From: Blumeriella jaapii
Lineage: Eukaryota; Ascomycota; Leotiomycetes; Helotiales; Drepanopezizaceae
Reading direction: 5' to 3'
NCBI GenBank assembly: GCA_009599575.1
Contig: VWND01000095.1
Span: forward strand, 62,001 to 126,000
DNA: 64,000 nt
A model generated the notes under the pieces. It made no database searches, was not told the DNA's origin, and saw nothing but the letters and a program-made list of their open reading frames with translations. The position numbers and the translations under genes are program-made. Of the stretch, positions 20,698 to 33,059 are shown piece after piece; position 1 is the first letter of the stretch, and every line of letters starts with the position of its first letter.

Positions 20698-20964
20698 TGT
20701 AAAAATAAATAGGAAAACCAGACTGATACGGCCATATATCGGTAAGTAAAATAGTCTAAGGAATTCCTAGGAAAAACTGAAAAAAAAAAAAGAAAAATAA
20801 ATAAAAGTATGAATTGGACTGCGTGCCTGCGGTACTATCTAAAGGGGTGCTTTGCTTTTATACCTGTTGAAAGTAGTCAATGGCAGGGGGTCTCGGAGGG
20901 GTCCATGCCTCGACCATAGCTAAAACTACCAACTCCCATCAACACAGAGTATCACCGTTTTACA
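20698..20964 (-). repeat. C2 5' LTR
   Basis: Starts TGTAAAAATAAATAGG, ends CACCGTTTTACA. Outer 140 bp nearly free of mutation; inner start mutated. Confidence 0.93.
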
Positions 20965-22080
20965 GTACGAGCTTCGTTTGCGTTTAGCTTATATAAAAGA
21001 TTAAAAAAAAAGGTAGTATCGAGCTTTTAGTTTTAATTGATATGGGAAGTATAACCGTGTATAATTTTAAAAAATAAAAGGCCATTTAGATTTTCGTAAA
21101 AAAAAATTATTTAAGCGAAATTTATTATTAAAAAAAATTCGTTTTAATCGTTTTAATAAAAATTTACGAAGGGTCGAAAGCGTTTTTGCAGGTATTAGTT
21201 GTAAATTTCGGTTTGATCGTCGGTTTTAAAATAAGCGGCTATCGAAAGCTTTAATTGCGTATCGAATATTTTGTTTAATTCAGATCAGAAAATAAATTAA
21301 TATTAGGAACTACGATCGCTAATAATACTTTTTAAAAGACTAAAATACTTGTATACGTGGAATATATACAATTTGGCGAAATTTCGAACGTCGATATTTT
21401 TATAATAAAAAATCGAAATAGTTTGCTTGGAAAAGCGATTTATTATTACGAATACGTTATCGTAATCGTATTTGTTTTTGTTAAAATTGCAAAAGTTTAT
21501 TATAATATGCTTTTAAAAATGGTCAGAAACAGAAAAGCTGAAAAAGGCCGGAACGCTTATTTTTTAAAACAGAATTTTTTCGATAAATATAACAGTTGCG
21601 ATAGTATTGTTTTACGAAGATTGTTATATTTCGCTAATAATATTGGTCCGAAAGCAATTGCGTAGTTTTGCGAGCGTTAGGATAAGCGGTGGAAATTTGG
21701 TCGTGCATTTTTCGTATAAGGGCCAAACGAAAATAGTCGACGTTTGGTATTATTAAACGACTGTAATATAACAGCAGATCGCGTTTAAGTATATACGAAA
21801 ACGAAATGTTGTTATCGTCGTTTTTTTTCGTAGCGTTTCGTATAGCTTTTTTTCGGAAGGCTATCAGGCTGCTAATTGTGCGATTAACGTAGAAAAGCTG
21901 ATTAACGATACGAAGTACAAAAAAAAAATCAGTTATTTTAACGATAAAAACAGCTGTTTCGAAAACCGTGGAAAGTCGAAGTTTTTTAGTCAAAAGGCGG
22001 TAATCGATCTGATTTGTTCGGAAAAGAGTTTGCAAACGCTGGGTGCGTTTAAAAAAGTTTTGGCGGTCGAATTCGCTCGT
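20965..22080 (-). pseudogene. A2 pol: integrase
   Basis: Collinear with A1 1250-2340. Open stretch 21634-22035 (133 aa) includes LIIPNVDYFRLALIRKMHDQ and ARKTTQLLSDQYY, the H-H part of the zinc-binding domain. The core toward 20970 is full of stops. The + strand 102-codon ORF at 21357-21665 is a shadow. Confidence 0.8.
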
Positions 22081-22806
22081 ACGACGTATTAATACGTTAG
22101 CTAAAAGATTGTGTTTATTTGGTTTGTACGTAATAAAAAAATTGTAGTCGGCGAGAAGCTCGGCCTAGCGTGCTTATCGAGCGTTTAAAAATTTAAAAGT
22201 TATAAAATACTTTAAGGCTTTGTAATTAATAATAATTTTGATTTAATAAACTGAATCAGCTAGTTTAGTACGAAAATTGCCTAGAGATTTTACGATTGCG
22301 AGCATTTTTTTATCGTATACGATATAATTTAGTTTTGCGAAAGCTATGGTTTTGCTGAAATAAGCGATTGAGAACTAGTCGTCGTTATAAAATTGCGAAA
22401 GCATAAAAGTTATTACGCCGTCGAAAGCGTTAGTTTTTAATATGCAAAAAAGGTTTTGCTTGTAATGTTATAGAATTGGTGCAGTAATAAAGGCTAGTAT
22501 AAAAAGGTCGAAACTTTTTTAATATTTAAAAGTGAAATTATAAAAAACGTTAGCTTTGGTTAAATAAATCAGAAGCTTTGCAATTATATCGTAATTTTAA
22601 ATAAAACGTCGATAAAAGTTACAAAAACTAAAAAAGCTTTGTACATTTTTTACAGTAGTAAAAGGCTTTTAATAGGCGATTACGGAGACTTTTTTTAAGT
22701 TTATTTCTAGGCTTTTAATCGAGATAATAAAGTTTAAATAACGGGTTCGTATAACGTTGAATTTAGATTTTCGAATATCGGCTTGTAATTTAGCGTTAGC
22801 GAGTTT
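22081..22806 (-). pseudogene. A2 pol: RNase H
   Basis: Collinear with A1 2340-3060. The - strand shows DAFDGVI, IAYFSKTIAFAKLNYIVYDK and LADYNFFITYKPNKHN-like text, the RNase H core and the connection to integrase. Interrupted by stops. Confidence 0.75.
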
Positions 22807-23640
22807 TTAAAGCATTTTGCGAACGTGTATAGCGTGTTTTAAAAGGTCGGACGAATAAATAAAAATATTATTTAGGTATGCAATGCAGAAATCGTTTAAA
22901 TAATCGAAAAAAACGTTATTTATATAGCGTTGATAGGTTGCGGGTTTATTAATAAGGCCAAAAGGTAGCATTTTGCATTTATAGGCGCCGTAACGCGTAC
23001 GAAACGTCGTTAGTTTTTTATTAGCGGAATTTATTCGAATTCTGTAAAAAGTTTGACGAATATCGAATTTTGTAAAAATTCGCGCTTTCGAAAAACGAGC
23101 AAAAGTCTTATCGATAAAAAGAAGAAAGTAGCGATTTTTACGAATAATATTATTAAAAGTTCGATAATCGATATAAAAACGTAATAAACCGTCGGGTTTT
23201 TTAGCGAAAAGTATTAAAGCAGCGAAAAAAGCGGTGGAAAATTCGATAAAACTTTTGTTAAAATTATTTTGCAAATAGGTTTTGATAATTTCGAGCTTTA
23301 GAATCGATATTTTATACAAAAAAGTGTATTTTAGCTTTTTTTTATTTATAATAAATTCGATTTTATAGTCGTAAGGCCGGTAAAAGGCTAATTCGTTATT
23401 AGCGGCTTTAAAAAACACGTATTCGAAGTTTTTGTACTTCGGGGAAAAAAATTCGAAAAAAGGTTTATTCGAAGTTAGTTTTGCTAAGCTAGTTAAAAGG
23501 GTCGAAATCGATATTTTATTAATTTTGAAACGTTCGAAAAGATTGTAAAATTGGGTTTTAAAAGAAATATTATACGTAAAATCGTTTAGTATTTTATCGA
23601 TTTCGTATAAAAAAGTTAAAAACATTTCAATTGCTTTTTT
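22807..23640 (-). pseudogene. A2 pol: reverse transcriptase (272 codons open)
   Basis: Best-preserved RT of family A. Reads FYRPYDYKIEFI, LILFAKKPDGLLRFYIDYRT, RIFTKFDIRQTFYRIRI (first catalytic Asp in FDIR), TRYGAYKCKMLPFGLINKPA, and AYLNNIFIYS, where both aspartates of YLDD are asparagine (near 22874-22885). So the frame is open but the enzyme would be dead. Confidence 0.88.
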
Positions 23641-23944
23641 TCTGAAAATCAGCTTGAAAGCGTATGTAATAATCTGGCAGATAAAGATTGGGTAAGCAGT
23701 AGGTTGAGGGATTCGTTTTCGAACTGGTCGTTTAGAAGGTTCAGAAAATGGCTTGTTTAAATTATCGATTATATTAAGCTGAAAGGCTATCGCGGCGAGG
23801 GTTTTTCTTTGGTTTTTAATATAATTGTTTTTTGTAGAACGAAAAAGCTGTTTTGACGAAGGGAAAAAAAAAAAAAAAAAAAGAAATAATAAAAAAAGGA
23901 TCGGCAGCCTAAGAAAATAGTGGTGTGATTTTTTATATTATTTT

Positions 23945-23977
23945 ATTAGCGTCGCTATCGAAATTAGCATCGCGAAT
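23945..23977 (-). repeat. 33-bp palindromic cassette, A2 copy
   Basis: ATTAGCGTCGCTATCGAAAT then TAGCATCGCGAAT; same site and length as the A1 and A3 copies. Confidence 0.8.
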
Positions 23978-24147
23978 GAAATTCGATTTTTCGCGCTTCG
24001 CATAACGTCGTAGATCTGTTATAATTGGTTAAGGTTTTTGTTACGTTTTACAACGTCGTTTTAATAGCGAGATTGAATTTTTCGGAAATACAAATAAAAA
24101 ACTTTAATACAACGAGCGTAAAAAGCTGTGGGAGAGTAAAACTTCGG

Positions 24148-24560
24148 CTAATAAAACTTGCGTTTATTACAGTTTAATAAAACTTGATATTCGGCCAGCC
24201 AAGCTTTTTTTAAAATTATATTATAATTTCCGAGGTTGGTAATTAAAAAAAAAGTAAACGATTGTATTCGATTGTTAATAATAAAATTGAAAAGCGTAAA
24301 ATATATAATTAAATAGCTACGAGCTTTATTATATTTTTTTACAGAAAAAAAAGCCGGAAAAAGTTGAATTAAAGGTTTTAAAAAAAAAAAAAAAGATTTG
24401 ATTAGCGCCGAATCGATTAACGCATAACCGTTCGCTTTAGAATCGGCGAGCGCTTTTATTTTGTACGAAAAGCTATTTTTGATAAATATAACGGAAATTG
24501 TTAGTAAATCGCTATTAAAAAGTTTTCGAACGTTAAAATAACGCATATCGCGCAATACGC
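24148..24560 (-). pseudogene. A2 pol: aspartic protease
   Basis: Open for 135 codons. Reads VIFIKNSFSYKIKALADSKA then NGYALIDSAL: active site D-S-K-A for D-S-G-A, glycine lost. Followed by LGNYNIILKKAWLAEYQV, matching the ILGxxWL block of retroviral-type proteases. Confidence 0.83.
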
Positions 24561-25247
24561 TTAAAAAGGAAGTTTTGCTTAGATCTGGGCGTTTTTCCGA
24601 TTAGCGGGAAAATTTTCAACTTTTTCGTATGCGTTTTGAAAATCGTTTGGAAAAGGGTTTTCGTTTTTACTATTATTATTAAAGGGCGAATTTTCGGCCG
24701 GTTCGATTTCGTTTATATTTATTAGCCTAAGAGGGCTTTTGGATGGAATCGAAGATCGGCCTGTAAAAAATCGTGCAAATTGGCTTTTTTGAATTTTTTA
24801 ATATGAAATAAAAAACGAGCGTTGTCGTTGGTCCGATCGAAAAAAAAAAACGCTAAAAGGGGCGTTTTGGCGTAGGAAAAAAGAAAAAACAGCAGGGGGC
24901 TAAAAAAAAGCTTATAAAGCATTTGGACGATTTTCGTACGTACGATTTGACTCGTAGTACGCTTTAATTAAAAACTTATCATTTTGATAAATAATAGATT
25001 TGAAAAAGCGATTCGCGTATAAAATTCGTTTAGCCAATTGATTTTATTTTTTTTAACGGACGGCGGTAAGCTAATTTTTAAAAGTCGTTGTACGCGCCTA
25101 TTTCAAATGCAGCTTTTTTCGTAAACGCTTTAATATTTTATTGCGAAAAGCGTTCCGAAGCTGTTTATCAGTTCGTATTTAAGCGTTCGCTGCGAAAATG
25201 GAAAATCGCAGATAAAAGCGCTAAAAGTCGTCGTGCGTATTTATTAT
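24561..25247 (-). pseudogene. A2 gag, downstream part
   Basis: Collinear with A1 4851-5510, including a short open stretch 24722-24922. Cut by the C3 insertion; continues at 36542. Confidence 0.65.
25244..25247. repeat. Target-site duplication of C3 (TTAT), left copy
   Basis: TTAT at 25244-25247 recurs at 36538-36541. The A1 counterpart near 5515-5525 shows the uninterrupted site. Again 4 bp. Confidence 0.82.
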
Positions 25248-25515
25248 TGTAAAAGTAGGTAGGAAAACCAGACTGATACGGCCACATGTCGGTGGGTAAA
25301 ATAGCCTAGGAAATCCCTAGAAAAGACTGAAAAAAAGAAAAGAAAAATAAATGAAAAGTATGAATTGGACTGCGTGCCTATGATATTATTTAAAGGGATG
25401 CTTTGCTTTTATACCTGTTGAAAATAGTTAGTGGCAGGGGGTTTCGAAGAAGTCCATGCCTCGACCATAGCTAAAATTATTAACTTTTATTAATACAAAG
25501 TATTACCGTTTTATA
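25248..25515 (-). repeat. C3 3' LTR
   Basis: Starts TGTAAAAGTAGGTAGG, ends ACCGTTTTATA. Outer end kept, inner end mutated. Confidence 0.92.
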
Positions 25516-25619
25516 TTTTGTTTTAAATAATATATATAATCGTTTTTAACTACGACCAAAAAAAAAACATAATTTTAATAAATACAATCTAGTTTATTTT
25601 ATATAATTTAAAAACTAAT

Positions 25620-28600
25620 TAATTACAAATCAAATTTTTTAGCTTTATATTTTTTCGGTTTTTTAACCCGTTTTTAGCCTTTTTACTGTTGGCTTCTGCG
25701 GAAGGATAGCGTTTCGCTTATCGTTTAAATTATTTTGTTTATTTTGCTTTTTTAAAAAATGGCTCGATAAAATATTAATAAAAGTATCGTTTAGATTTAC
25801 GAACGTTTTAATAGCTTTTTCGTCGATAATATTATTAAATATCGCCGCGACGAATGCTTTTTACGACTTTTTTTCGTAAATAATAAATTTCAACTTTTGA
25901 ACGTGGTTTTACGCTTTGCAAAAGGCGCTAAAAAGTTTTGTATTAAAATCGTAAAGGTAATCGATTAATTCGTCGTAATTAAAACTGATTAACGCTTTTG
26001 CTTCGCGTAAAACTAATAGGTCGGACCACGATTATTTACCGACGAATACTTTTGAAAAGATTCCGAAGCCTGTAAAAAAAACTATTTTACGAAATAGTTC
26101 GGAAATAGTCGTTTGCAATCGAAATTACCGAAAATGCTATAATTGCTTTCGCCGCAGTACAAATAATATTAAATTGCTTATCGGATTGTCGTTTTCGAAG
26201 TAATTTTTGTACTTCTGCGTCGTGTAATTATTCGAATAAATTAATATCGCGCCGTCGGTTTTTTGAGTTCTGAATTTAACGAAAACCTTTTGCTTAGTCG
26301 AAAAACTGACAAGGGTTATTTTATTTTTTATTCCGTAGCTTTCGGTTTCGTAGTCCGATAAAATAGCCGAGGCTATTATTTTAAACGCGCTGAAATACGA
26401 AAAAGCTAGGCTTTTTTAAATGGTTTTAATCAGTTTGGCGTCGTAGTATAATTGCAAATAAGTTTCGATTATTTTCGAATTATATGCGAATGCAAACAGA
26501 ACGTAATAATCGAAAATGGCGTCGGTAAGGTTTTCGATCTTTTTTTTTTTAAAAGTCGGCGATATCGAATTTTATAATTATAATGCGGTCGGGGCCAGCG
26601 AAACCTAAAGCGATCGGAACGTCAAAATATGCTACGAAGCGGCAGTTTCTAAAGTTCCGAATAATTAAAGCAGCGAAGTAAAGGCCGGGATGTATTTTAA
26701 AAGCTTATTAAATAAAATTGTAAAGCATATTAGCGAAAAAAGCTATAAGCGCTTTTTGGGTTTTAATTAATCGGAAATAATATTTATATATAATTATTTT
26801 TTTTTTTATAAAATGCAACAATAGTTTGTTTTTTCCGTTATAAAACCTTACGTAATTAACGAATTCGCAGCTTAGTTCAGATAGATTTTAAAATATATTT
26901 TCGGTCGAAAAGCCAAAAAAATCGGCTTTTGGGAATATTCGTTGCTTCCACTTTTCTACGTTTTAATCGAATTTTATAGTCGCGCTAAAAGCTTTAAAGT
27001 TTGTTTTAAAATTTACGTAGCCTAAATAAATCTTAATACGCGCTTAAATAATTTTCGCAGTTTTCCGTCGGAATATAAACTGGTTATTAAAATCAATTTC
27101 GAACACGTCGTAATCCGAATTTTTAATAATAGCGAATCGATTAGCAAAGCCGATAACGTTAATTTTTTTTGTAATTAAATCGCAGTACGCCGCGTAACAG
27201 CGTATATAAAAATAGCAGAATTTGCCGTTTTTTTTAGCGTTAACGTTATTCGTAAAAACGAAATTAAAAAATCGAAGTTAGCGAAAAAAAACTCGAGTAA
27301 AAACGGGTTACCGTTTTTAAAAATTTTTTTTATTTGTTTTAGCGTATTATATTTGCAATTTTCCGAAAAAAACTTAATTTAGTTTTCGTTCGAAGCAAAA
27401 GAAAAAAAGCTGACGGATTTATTTGGTTTTTATATAAAAATATCGAAATAAAACTTTTAAATCGTTTCGTCGTCGAAAGCGAAAGTTTTAAATAAAATAA
27501 TCTGATTTTATGCTTTTTATATGATTTTTTTCGCGATAACTTCGATATTTTTTTCTAAGCTTTTTCGGTCGAATCGTATAATAATCGAAATTTTAAATGC
27601 TTTTATTAAAGTTTAAAATATTAGCGGTTCGACGTTTTTAAACGCAGCAAGCGTTTTTAATATTTGCGTATTTAATTTCGAAAAGTCAAATTCAAAATCG
27701 TTTGGATTTTTTTCTTTCGGAATACCGGCGTTTTTTAAATCTGATTCCGTAAAATCGTCGCGTTTTCTGTTGATTAGCTTAAAGCTTATAACTCGGCGTC
27801 GATTTCCGGCTGTTTTTACTCGCGATGCTTTTTTTATTAACGACGTGAATGGTTTTTTTTTTCGAATAGAAAAGATTTCGAAAATATCGGCGCGCTTTTT
27901 TACGTTTTTTGTTTTTATTTTTTTCGAAATTGTTTTCATAAATATAATAGGTTTTTTGTATTCGAATAAGCGGTTATCTGCTATTACGCTTTTGGTTTCG
28001 TTTTCGGATTCGTTTTCGATAATTAAAAATAAAAATCGCCGAATTGTTTTAGCTGTTTTAAAAGTATTAATTGCTACCGCGTATGTTTTTTCGAATTAAA
28101 CGAAAATAATATTAGCTTTTTCGTTCTTTTCGTTGTCGTAAGTTTAAAATATCGGAATAGCATCGTTTTTTTCGTTCGGTATAAAAATACCGCATTTAGC
28201 AACGCTTAGTTTTTTATTTTGAAAAAAAATCAGATTTAAAATTTCGCAGCCGACTAAAATTCTTTTTGGCGATTGCATAGCGTCGTCGATTAGTTTGCAG
28301 ACAGTTGTAAAAAGGCTTATGAATTTGCGAGCCTTTGGGTTGTTAGCTTTCAGGGCTTGCGCTTTAAAAATGTAAGCGTTCAGTATTTAAACTTTTTTTT
28401 TAATAAAAGTAATAATTTCGAAAAAGCGAGCGAAATGCCGAAATGGAATAACACCGGTAATTTTACTAAAAACGTATTTTTAAATATTTTTTTTTCGTTA
28501 ATTTAGCAAAAAGCGCAAAACTCGGTCTGTTATTTTTTTTTTATTATTTCGAACTTTTTTTGCTTCGGCGAAAACTTTTAAAACGTTATCGTAATTCAGC

Positions 28601-28910
28601 AGAAATTTGTCGTAATCAAAGTTTTTGCGAACGAATTTAGCTTTAACGAAGCTTTTGTAATCGAGCAGAAATTTATTAACGTTTTTAGTTATTATATCGA
28701 ATTGTTTTATAAATGTTTTTACAAAAGCAGTTTATTGGTTTGGAATAGCGGCATTATATATTTGCTTAAATTCGGAAAGATTGCGTATAATAATTTCGTT
28801 TTAAAATAAATTAAAAATAAATTTGCTAGATTTAGCAACGCTTTGTTTAAAAAACGATATAATATCGATAGGATCGTTGATTAAGAAAATATATTATATT
28901 TATTAAAAAG
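25620..28910 (-). pseudogene. C3 accessory 3' ORF of unknown function
   Basis: Same frame as the C2 ORF. Open for 108 codons at 27613-27939: KKIKTKNVKKRADIFEIFSI, RKKKPF, cassette peptide, TAGNRRRVISFKLINRKRDD, DFSKLNTQILKTLAAFKNVE. The C2 copy has a frameshift within this part, so C3 gives the better reading. Conservation of frame and composition in separate copies supports it as real coding sequence. No domain recognised. Confidence 0.62.
27818..27850 (-). repeat. 33-bp palindromic cassette, C3 copy 1
   Basis: ACTCGCGATGCT ... AACGACGTGAAT; mutated version of C2 copy 1 at the same site. Confidence 0.75.
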
Positions 28911-29460
28911 TAATTGAAAAAAAGTACGAGGATTATAGGATATTTGTATTCAAAAATTACGGAAATCCGCATATTGTTTTTTTAATAAATTATAACTATT
29001 CAGATAAGCATTCGTTTAGAACAGCGAAAGAAATAAACAGTACAGAAAGTAGTAAATAATAAAATATATAAAAGATAGTTTTCGTAAAATATGCGAATAA
29101 TATAAATATATTAAATATACGGCTTAAATATATATAAAGCTTTTGTTTTGGTAAACAAAAATACAGTTAAATAAAAAAAAATACAGTAGGTGTTCCAAAC
29201 AATATAAAAAAAGGTTTCAAAAATAAATAATATATATAAAACAGAATAATTAGATTATATATAAGCAAAGCAAAACAAAAACAATAAAATAGTATATAAT
29301 AAAAAAAAAAACAATAGATAATAAAAACAATAAAATAATTAGTAAACAATTTTGTAAGCATTTTTCTTTTTTTCGGTTATAAATGGAATTACAATTTAAA
29401 TTATGTTTTTAGCCGCCGGATTATTGTTCGGTTGTTTTCAGACCTTTCCAAAGGGTTTCT
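28911..29460. other. C3 AT-rich spacer
   Basis: Counterpart of 13331-13880. Low-complexity A/T; no gene. The hydrophobic ORF 29167-29361 is low-complexity translation. Confidence 0.55.
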
Positions 29461-30720
29461 TTTTTTCAAAAGTATAATCGCTTTGGTCGAAGTCGTCGTC
29501 GGATTCGCTGGAATCGAAATCGTTATTTAAATCAGAATTTAAAAAATAAACTTGCTGGTTTTTTTTATAAAATCGTTTTAACCGGTTGGCGGCGAACGTT
29601 TTTTTTAATTTCGTTTTATCGAATTTCGTGAACTTGTAGTAGCTTTTATTTAATTCGGCCTCGCATATTTCGTAAGGTCCGAGCTATTTATAATTAAGCT
29701 TAATATCGGCCGATTTATCGATAGCGCGTTAAACGTCGTAAATTAAAATCAAATCTTTTTTTTTAATTAACGTTTTTTTTAAAACCTTGGTTTTATTCCA
29801 AACTTTTTTAGCTGCTTTTCTATATCTTTTTTTTTTTAAAATTATTTTTTTTATATTTATATCGCGATAGTTTAGCTATTTAAACTTTATTATTAATAGA
29901 TTTGCTTTCGTTTTTATTTTAACCACGTTATAAAGCTTTTATACAGGCCATTTTGTTTCCAAAAATAATCGAGCGTTTTTATCGTATTAAATAAAAAATA
30001 AGGTTATTTTAATAGGCGCGTATATGCATATGCGTATAGCAAAAAGCATTTCCGAGAATTTCCGCGACCAACGCTTATAGCTTTTTCGAATGGCTTTTAA
30101 AAAGCCGTCGAAAATGTTTTTATAATTTTGTTTTACGGATCCGTTGTCTTTCGAATTGTAAACTGAAATTTGAATGCGCTGAATTTCGTATTTTTTTATA
30201 AAGGTTTCGACAACGCTTTTGTTTTCGGATTTATTATCGATATTTAATTTGCCAAATAACCCGTATCGATACATAACGTTTTTCTAAAAAAAAATCGCTA
30301 TAACTTCGGAAATAGCGTTTCGAAAAAGTCGTTTTTTAAGCTATTCAAATAAATCGTTAATAACGAATACGAAGCATATATATCCGCGGTCGGTGATCGG
30401 TACGCGTATAACGTCGAAATTAACTTTTTCTTAAATTTTAAAAAACTATATCGGATATAATAGGTTTTTTTTTCGGCCAGGTTTTCGTTTTTAGCAAAAA
30501 ATGCAACTTTTAACGAAGGCTTTGCAGTTTTCGAAATATTTTTTTTATTAAAAATCGTTTTTAATTCGGTAATAAATGGCTTTAATTTTTTTATAAAATA
30601 TTTTTTCGTAAGCTTTTTTTATAACTTGAAACTTATCAGCTTTGTTATTTATTATTAAGCGTTTTTGATATATATTGTTTTTTATTTTGTATAGCTTTTT
30701 GTCGGCCAAAATATAATCGA
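29461..30720 (-). pseudogene. C3 pol: integrase and GPY/F module
   Basis: Open stretch 29987-30274 reads MYRYGLFGKLNIDNKSENKS and NSKDNGSVKQNYKNIFDGFL: the second catalytic Asp is kept but the catalytic Glu (E in GSVER of C2) has become Lys. Ends with the GPY/F module and acidic tail as in C2. Confidence 0.8.
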
Positions 30721-30887
30721 AAGCTTAGTTTTTAAATAATTTAAACTGATAATTTAATACGCTAAATAATTTAAACAAAATAATTAAATAATATACGATT
30801 AAATAAAAGTTTTCGGTTTTGTAATTATCGATTAAAAGCTTATTTTCGTCGTTAATCGGCTTATTCCGACCGTTTTCGATCAAATCC

Positions 30888-30920
30888 ATTCGCGGTGCTA
30901 GCCGAAATAATGACGCGAAT
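30888..30920 (-). repeat. 33-bp palindromic cassette, C3 copy 2
   Basis: ATTCGCGGTGCT, loop AGCCGAAAT, AATGACGCGAAT. Same site as C2 15306. Confidence 0.83.
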
Positions 30921-30950
30921 GCTTTTTCGGCCCGAAAATCGGTGTTTTTC

Positions 30951-30983
30951 ATTCGCGATGCCAGCCGAAATAACAACGCGAAT
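30951..30983 (-). repeat. 33-bp palindromic cassette, C3 copy 3
   Basis: ATTCGCGATGCC, loop AGCCGAAAT, AACAACGCGAAT. 30-bp spacer from copy 2, as in C2. Confidence 0.83.
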
Positions 30984-30989
30984 AGTTTT

Positions 30990-32560
30990 GGCTTTATAAA
31001 ACCTAAAGCGTAAATAACGAAGCAGCCGATTTCGTTAGCAATTTATTCGTCGATATTTTGTTCGCTTTATTTAACGAAATTAAACGGATAAAAATATTTT
31101 CGTTTGGAAAGGCCGTTTGCCGCTGTATTAATTATTTTTTTAATATGCCTGATTTCAAAGTTTATAAATCGTATCCAAGCTATTTAATTAATAACGAATG
31201 CTTTTAGCAGGTTATTAGCTTTTTTATTCAATTAATCGATAAAAACTTTTGCGTCCGTTTTTAAAATAAAATATACGTCGTACAATTCGCTTTTCATTTT
31301 TTTTATTACTTTAAAAACGCTTCGATATTTTCGTTTGGTAGCATCGTAGCGTGCTTCCGCGAAAAACCATAGGCCGCTTTCGAATCGTGAAAAATATCGT
31401 TTTTTGTTTTTATCGATTTATTATAATATAGCTTTTTAACCGAAAATATTAGCGTCGACAATTAAAATAATTTTTTTTGCGTTTAAACTATAATCGATTC
31501 GCATAAGCGAAAAAGCCGATAAAAGGTCGTTTTTAAAAACTTTTATAATTTTGCTCTGCTTTTTTTCTTAAACGAAATCGATTTTTTTTTTATTATAGCG
31601 TAAATAAATGCAGCTTTTTAAAAAAAGTTTTTAATTTAATTGCGATAATAAATCACAACGTTAATAAAGGCTTTAGCTTCGGTAATATTTTTATACCTTT
31701 TTTATTCGCAGATTTTTTTAATTTTCTTTCGTTAAAAATAGCGGCCGGCGCTATTAATTATATAGCCAACGATATTTATTTCGGGCATGCAAAATTTTAA
31801 TCGAGGGCCAATAATAGCTTTAGCTTTTTCGAAGCAGACTATAATTTTGTCGATGTTTTAAATATGTTTTATTATATAACGTCGAATTTTAAAAAAAATC
31901 TTTTTATTATTATAATATAATTTGGGGCCTTTTATTCCGACGTCGTTAATATAAAAAAAAGCAATATCGGAAATGCAGATTATAAAAATCTTATATACGA
32001 TTTTTACGAATTAGGCGATTAAATTAATGGCTTCTATAAATACTTTCGTTATGCGTAATAAACCGATCGGAATTTGAATTGCCGTTATATTTCGAAATCG
32101 TAGATTAAACACTAAATAGTCGTAGCCGAAAAACAAATCGAAAAATAAAGCAATTATCAATCCTGCGAATTCGTTTGAAAATTAATCGACGTTAAATAGC
32201 ACGTTAGCGTTTCGTATCGTTATTTTGTTTATTTCGACGATTGCGATAATAAATCTGTAAATGCTTTTTTTTTCGCAACGATAAACCATTTGTTTTTGTA
32301 TAGACCGTGGCAGAATTCGAAAATCCTTTATTTAATTCGTTCTTTTAACATTTCGACTATTTTATCTTAAAAAGCTTTAAAAACTAAAAAGGTTTTTTTT
32401 TGCCAGGCTTCGTAAAATACGGTTTTGATATCGATATAAGGCGTAACGTTAAGGCTGAATTGGCCCATTTCGGTAAAATCGAAAACTATAACCTTTTTTC
32501 GGTTGCGTAAAACTTCGTACAAAACCTTTTTTTTTTTTGGCAAAAATTGGGTTTCGATTG
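30990..32560 (-). pseudogene. C3 pol: reverse transcriptase and RNase H
   Basis: Collinear with C2 15441-16960. The catalytic box at 31942-31953 reads YIND. The N-terminal block CRYGLYKNKWFIVAKK-like text is near 32270-32310. Broken by stops. Confidence 0.78.
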
Positions 32561-32892
32561 CTAAATTATCAAATCGTTTTTTTGTAAATCGGCTGCCAAA
32601 TAATAAATTAGAAAATCGACCGGTAATAAATCTTTTAAATTCGCTAGTAACGGATTAAAATGGTTTTATTGCTTCGTTTTTTTCGAATTAATCGTTTATT
32701 CTTCCGAAAATATTTTTACCGGATTCGCCAAGATTTACGAATCGTATTTTATCAGCTTTGCGCTTATAAAAAATGCTGATATTAACACAAAAAGGTAGGA
32801 TGTATAAATCTGGTTTGTTTAATACGAAAACGAAATCTTCGGAACTTTTATTTCCGAATTAATAATTAAAAATATTAATATTAGCCAATTTT

Positions 32893-32925
32893 ATTCGCGG
32901 TGCTATTTCGATTAATAACGCGAAT
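32893..32925 (-). repeat. 33-bp palindromic cassette, C3 copy 4
   Basis: ATTCGCGGTGCT, loop ATTTCGATT, AATAACGCGAAT in the protease-RT linker. Confidence 0.82.
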
Positions 32926-33059
32926 ACTTTTAGCCGAGTATTTTCCAAGTTTTGTTATAGCCCAGCGTTTGTTTTGAAATTAAAGCCGGCTATTCGTTTC
33001 CCGATAAAACGTCGACTAGAAAGATTTTGTCGCCGGCGACGGTGATTTAATCTTAAAAA

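Larger units (their letters stand above)
9667..20964 (-). mobile_element. Element C2: complete 11.3-kb Ty3/gypsy element
   Basis: Two LTRs (9667-9933, 20698-20964) and a 4-bp TSD. Primer site and gag are at the right, so it reads on the - strand: gag, protease, RT, RNase H, integrase with GPY/F module, an AT-rich spacer, then an extra ORF of about 1,100 codons before the 3' LTR. No chromodomain seen. It lies inside A2 in the same orientation as its host. Confidence 0.92.

Noticed and set aside
21357..21665. 102-codon + strand ORF starting MEYIQFGE, also seen at 1642-1854
   Set aside because: Antisense to the family A integrase; repeated only because the element is repeated.
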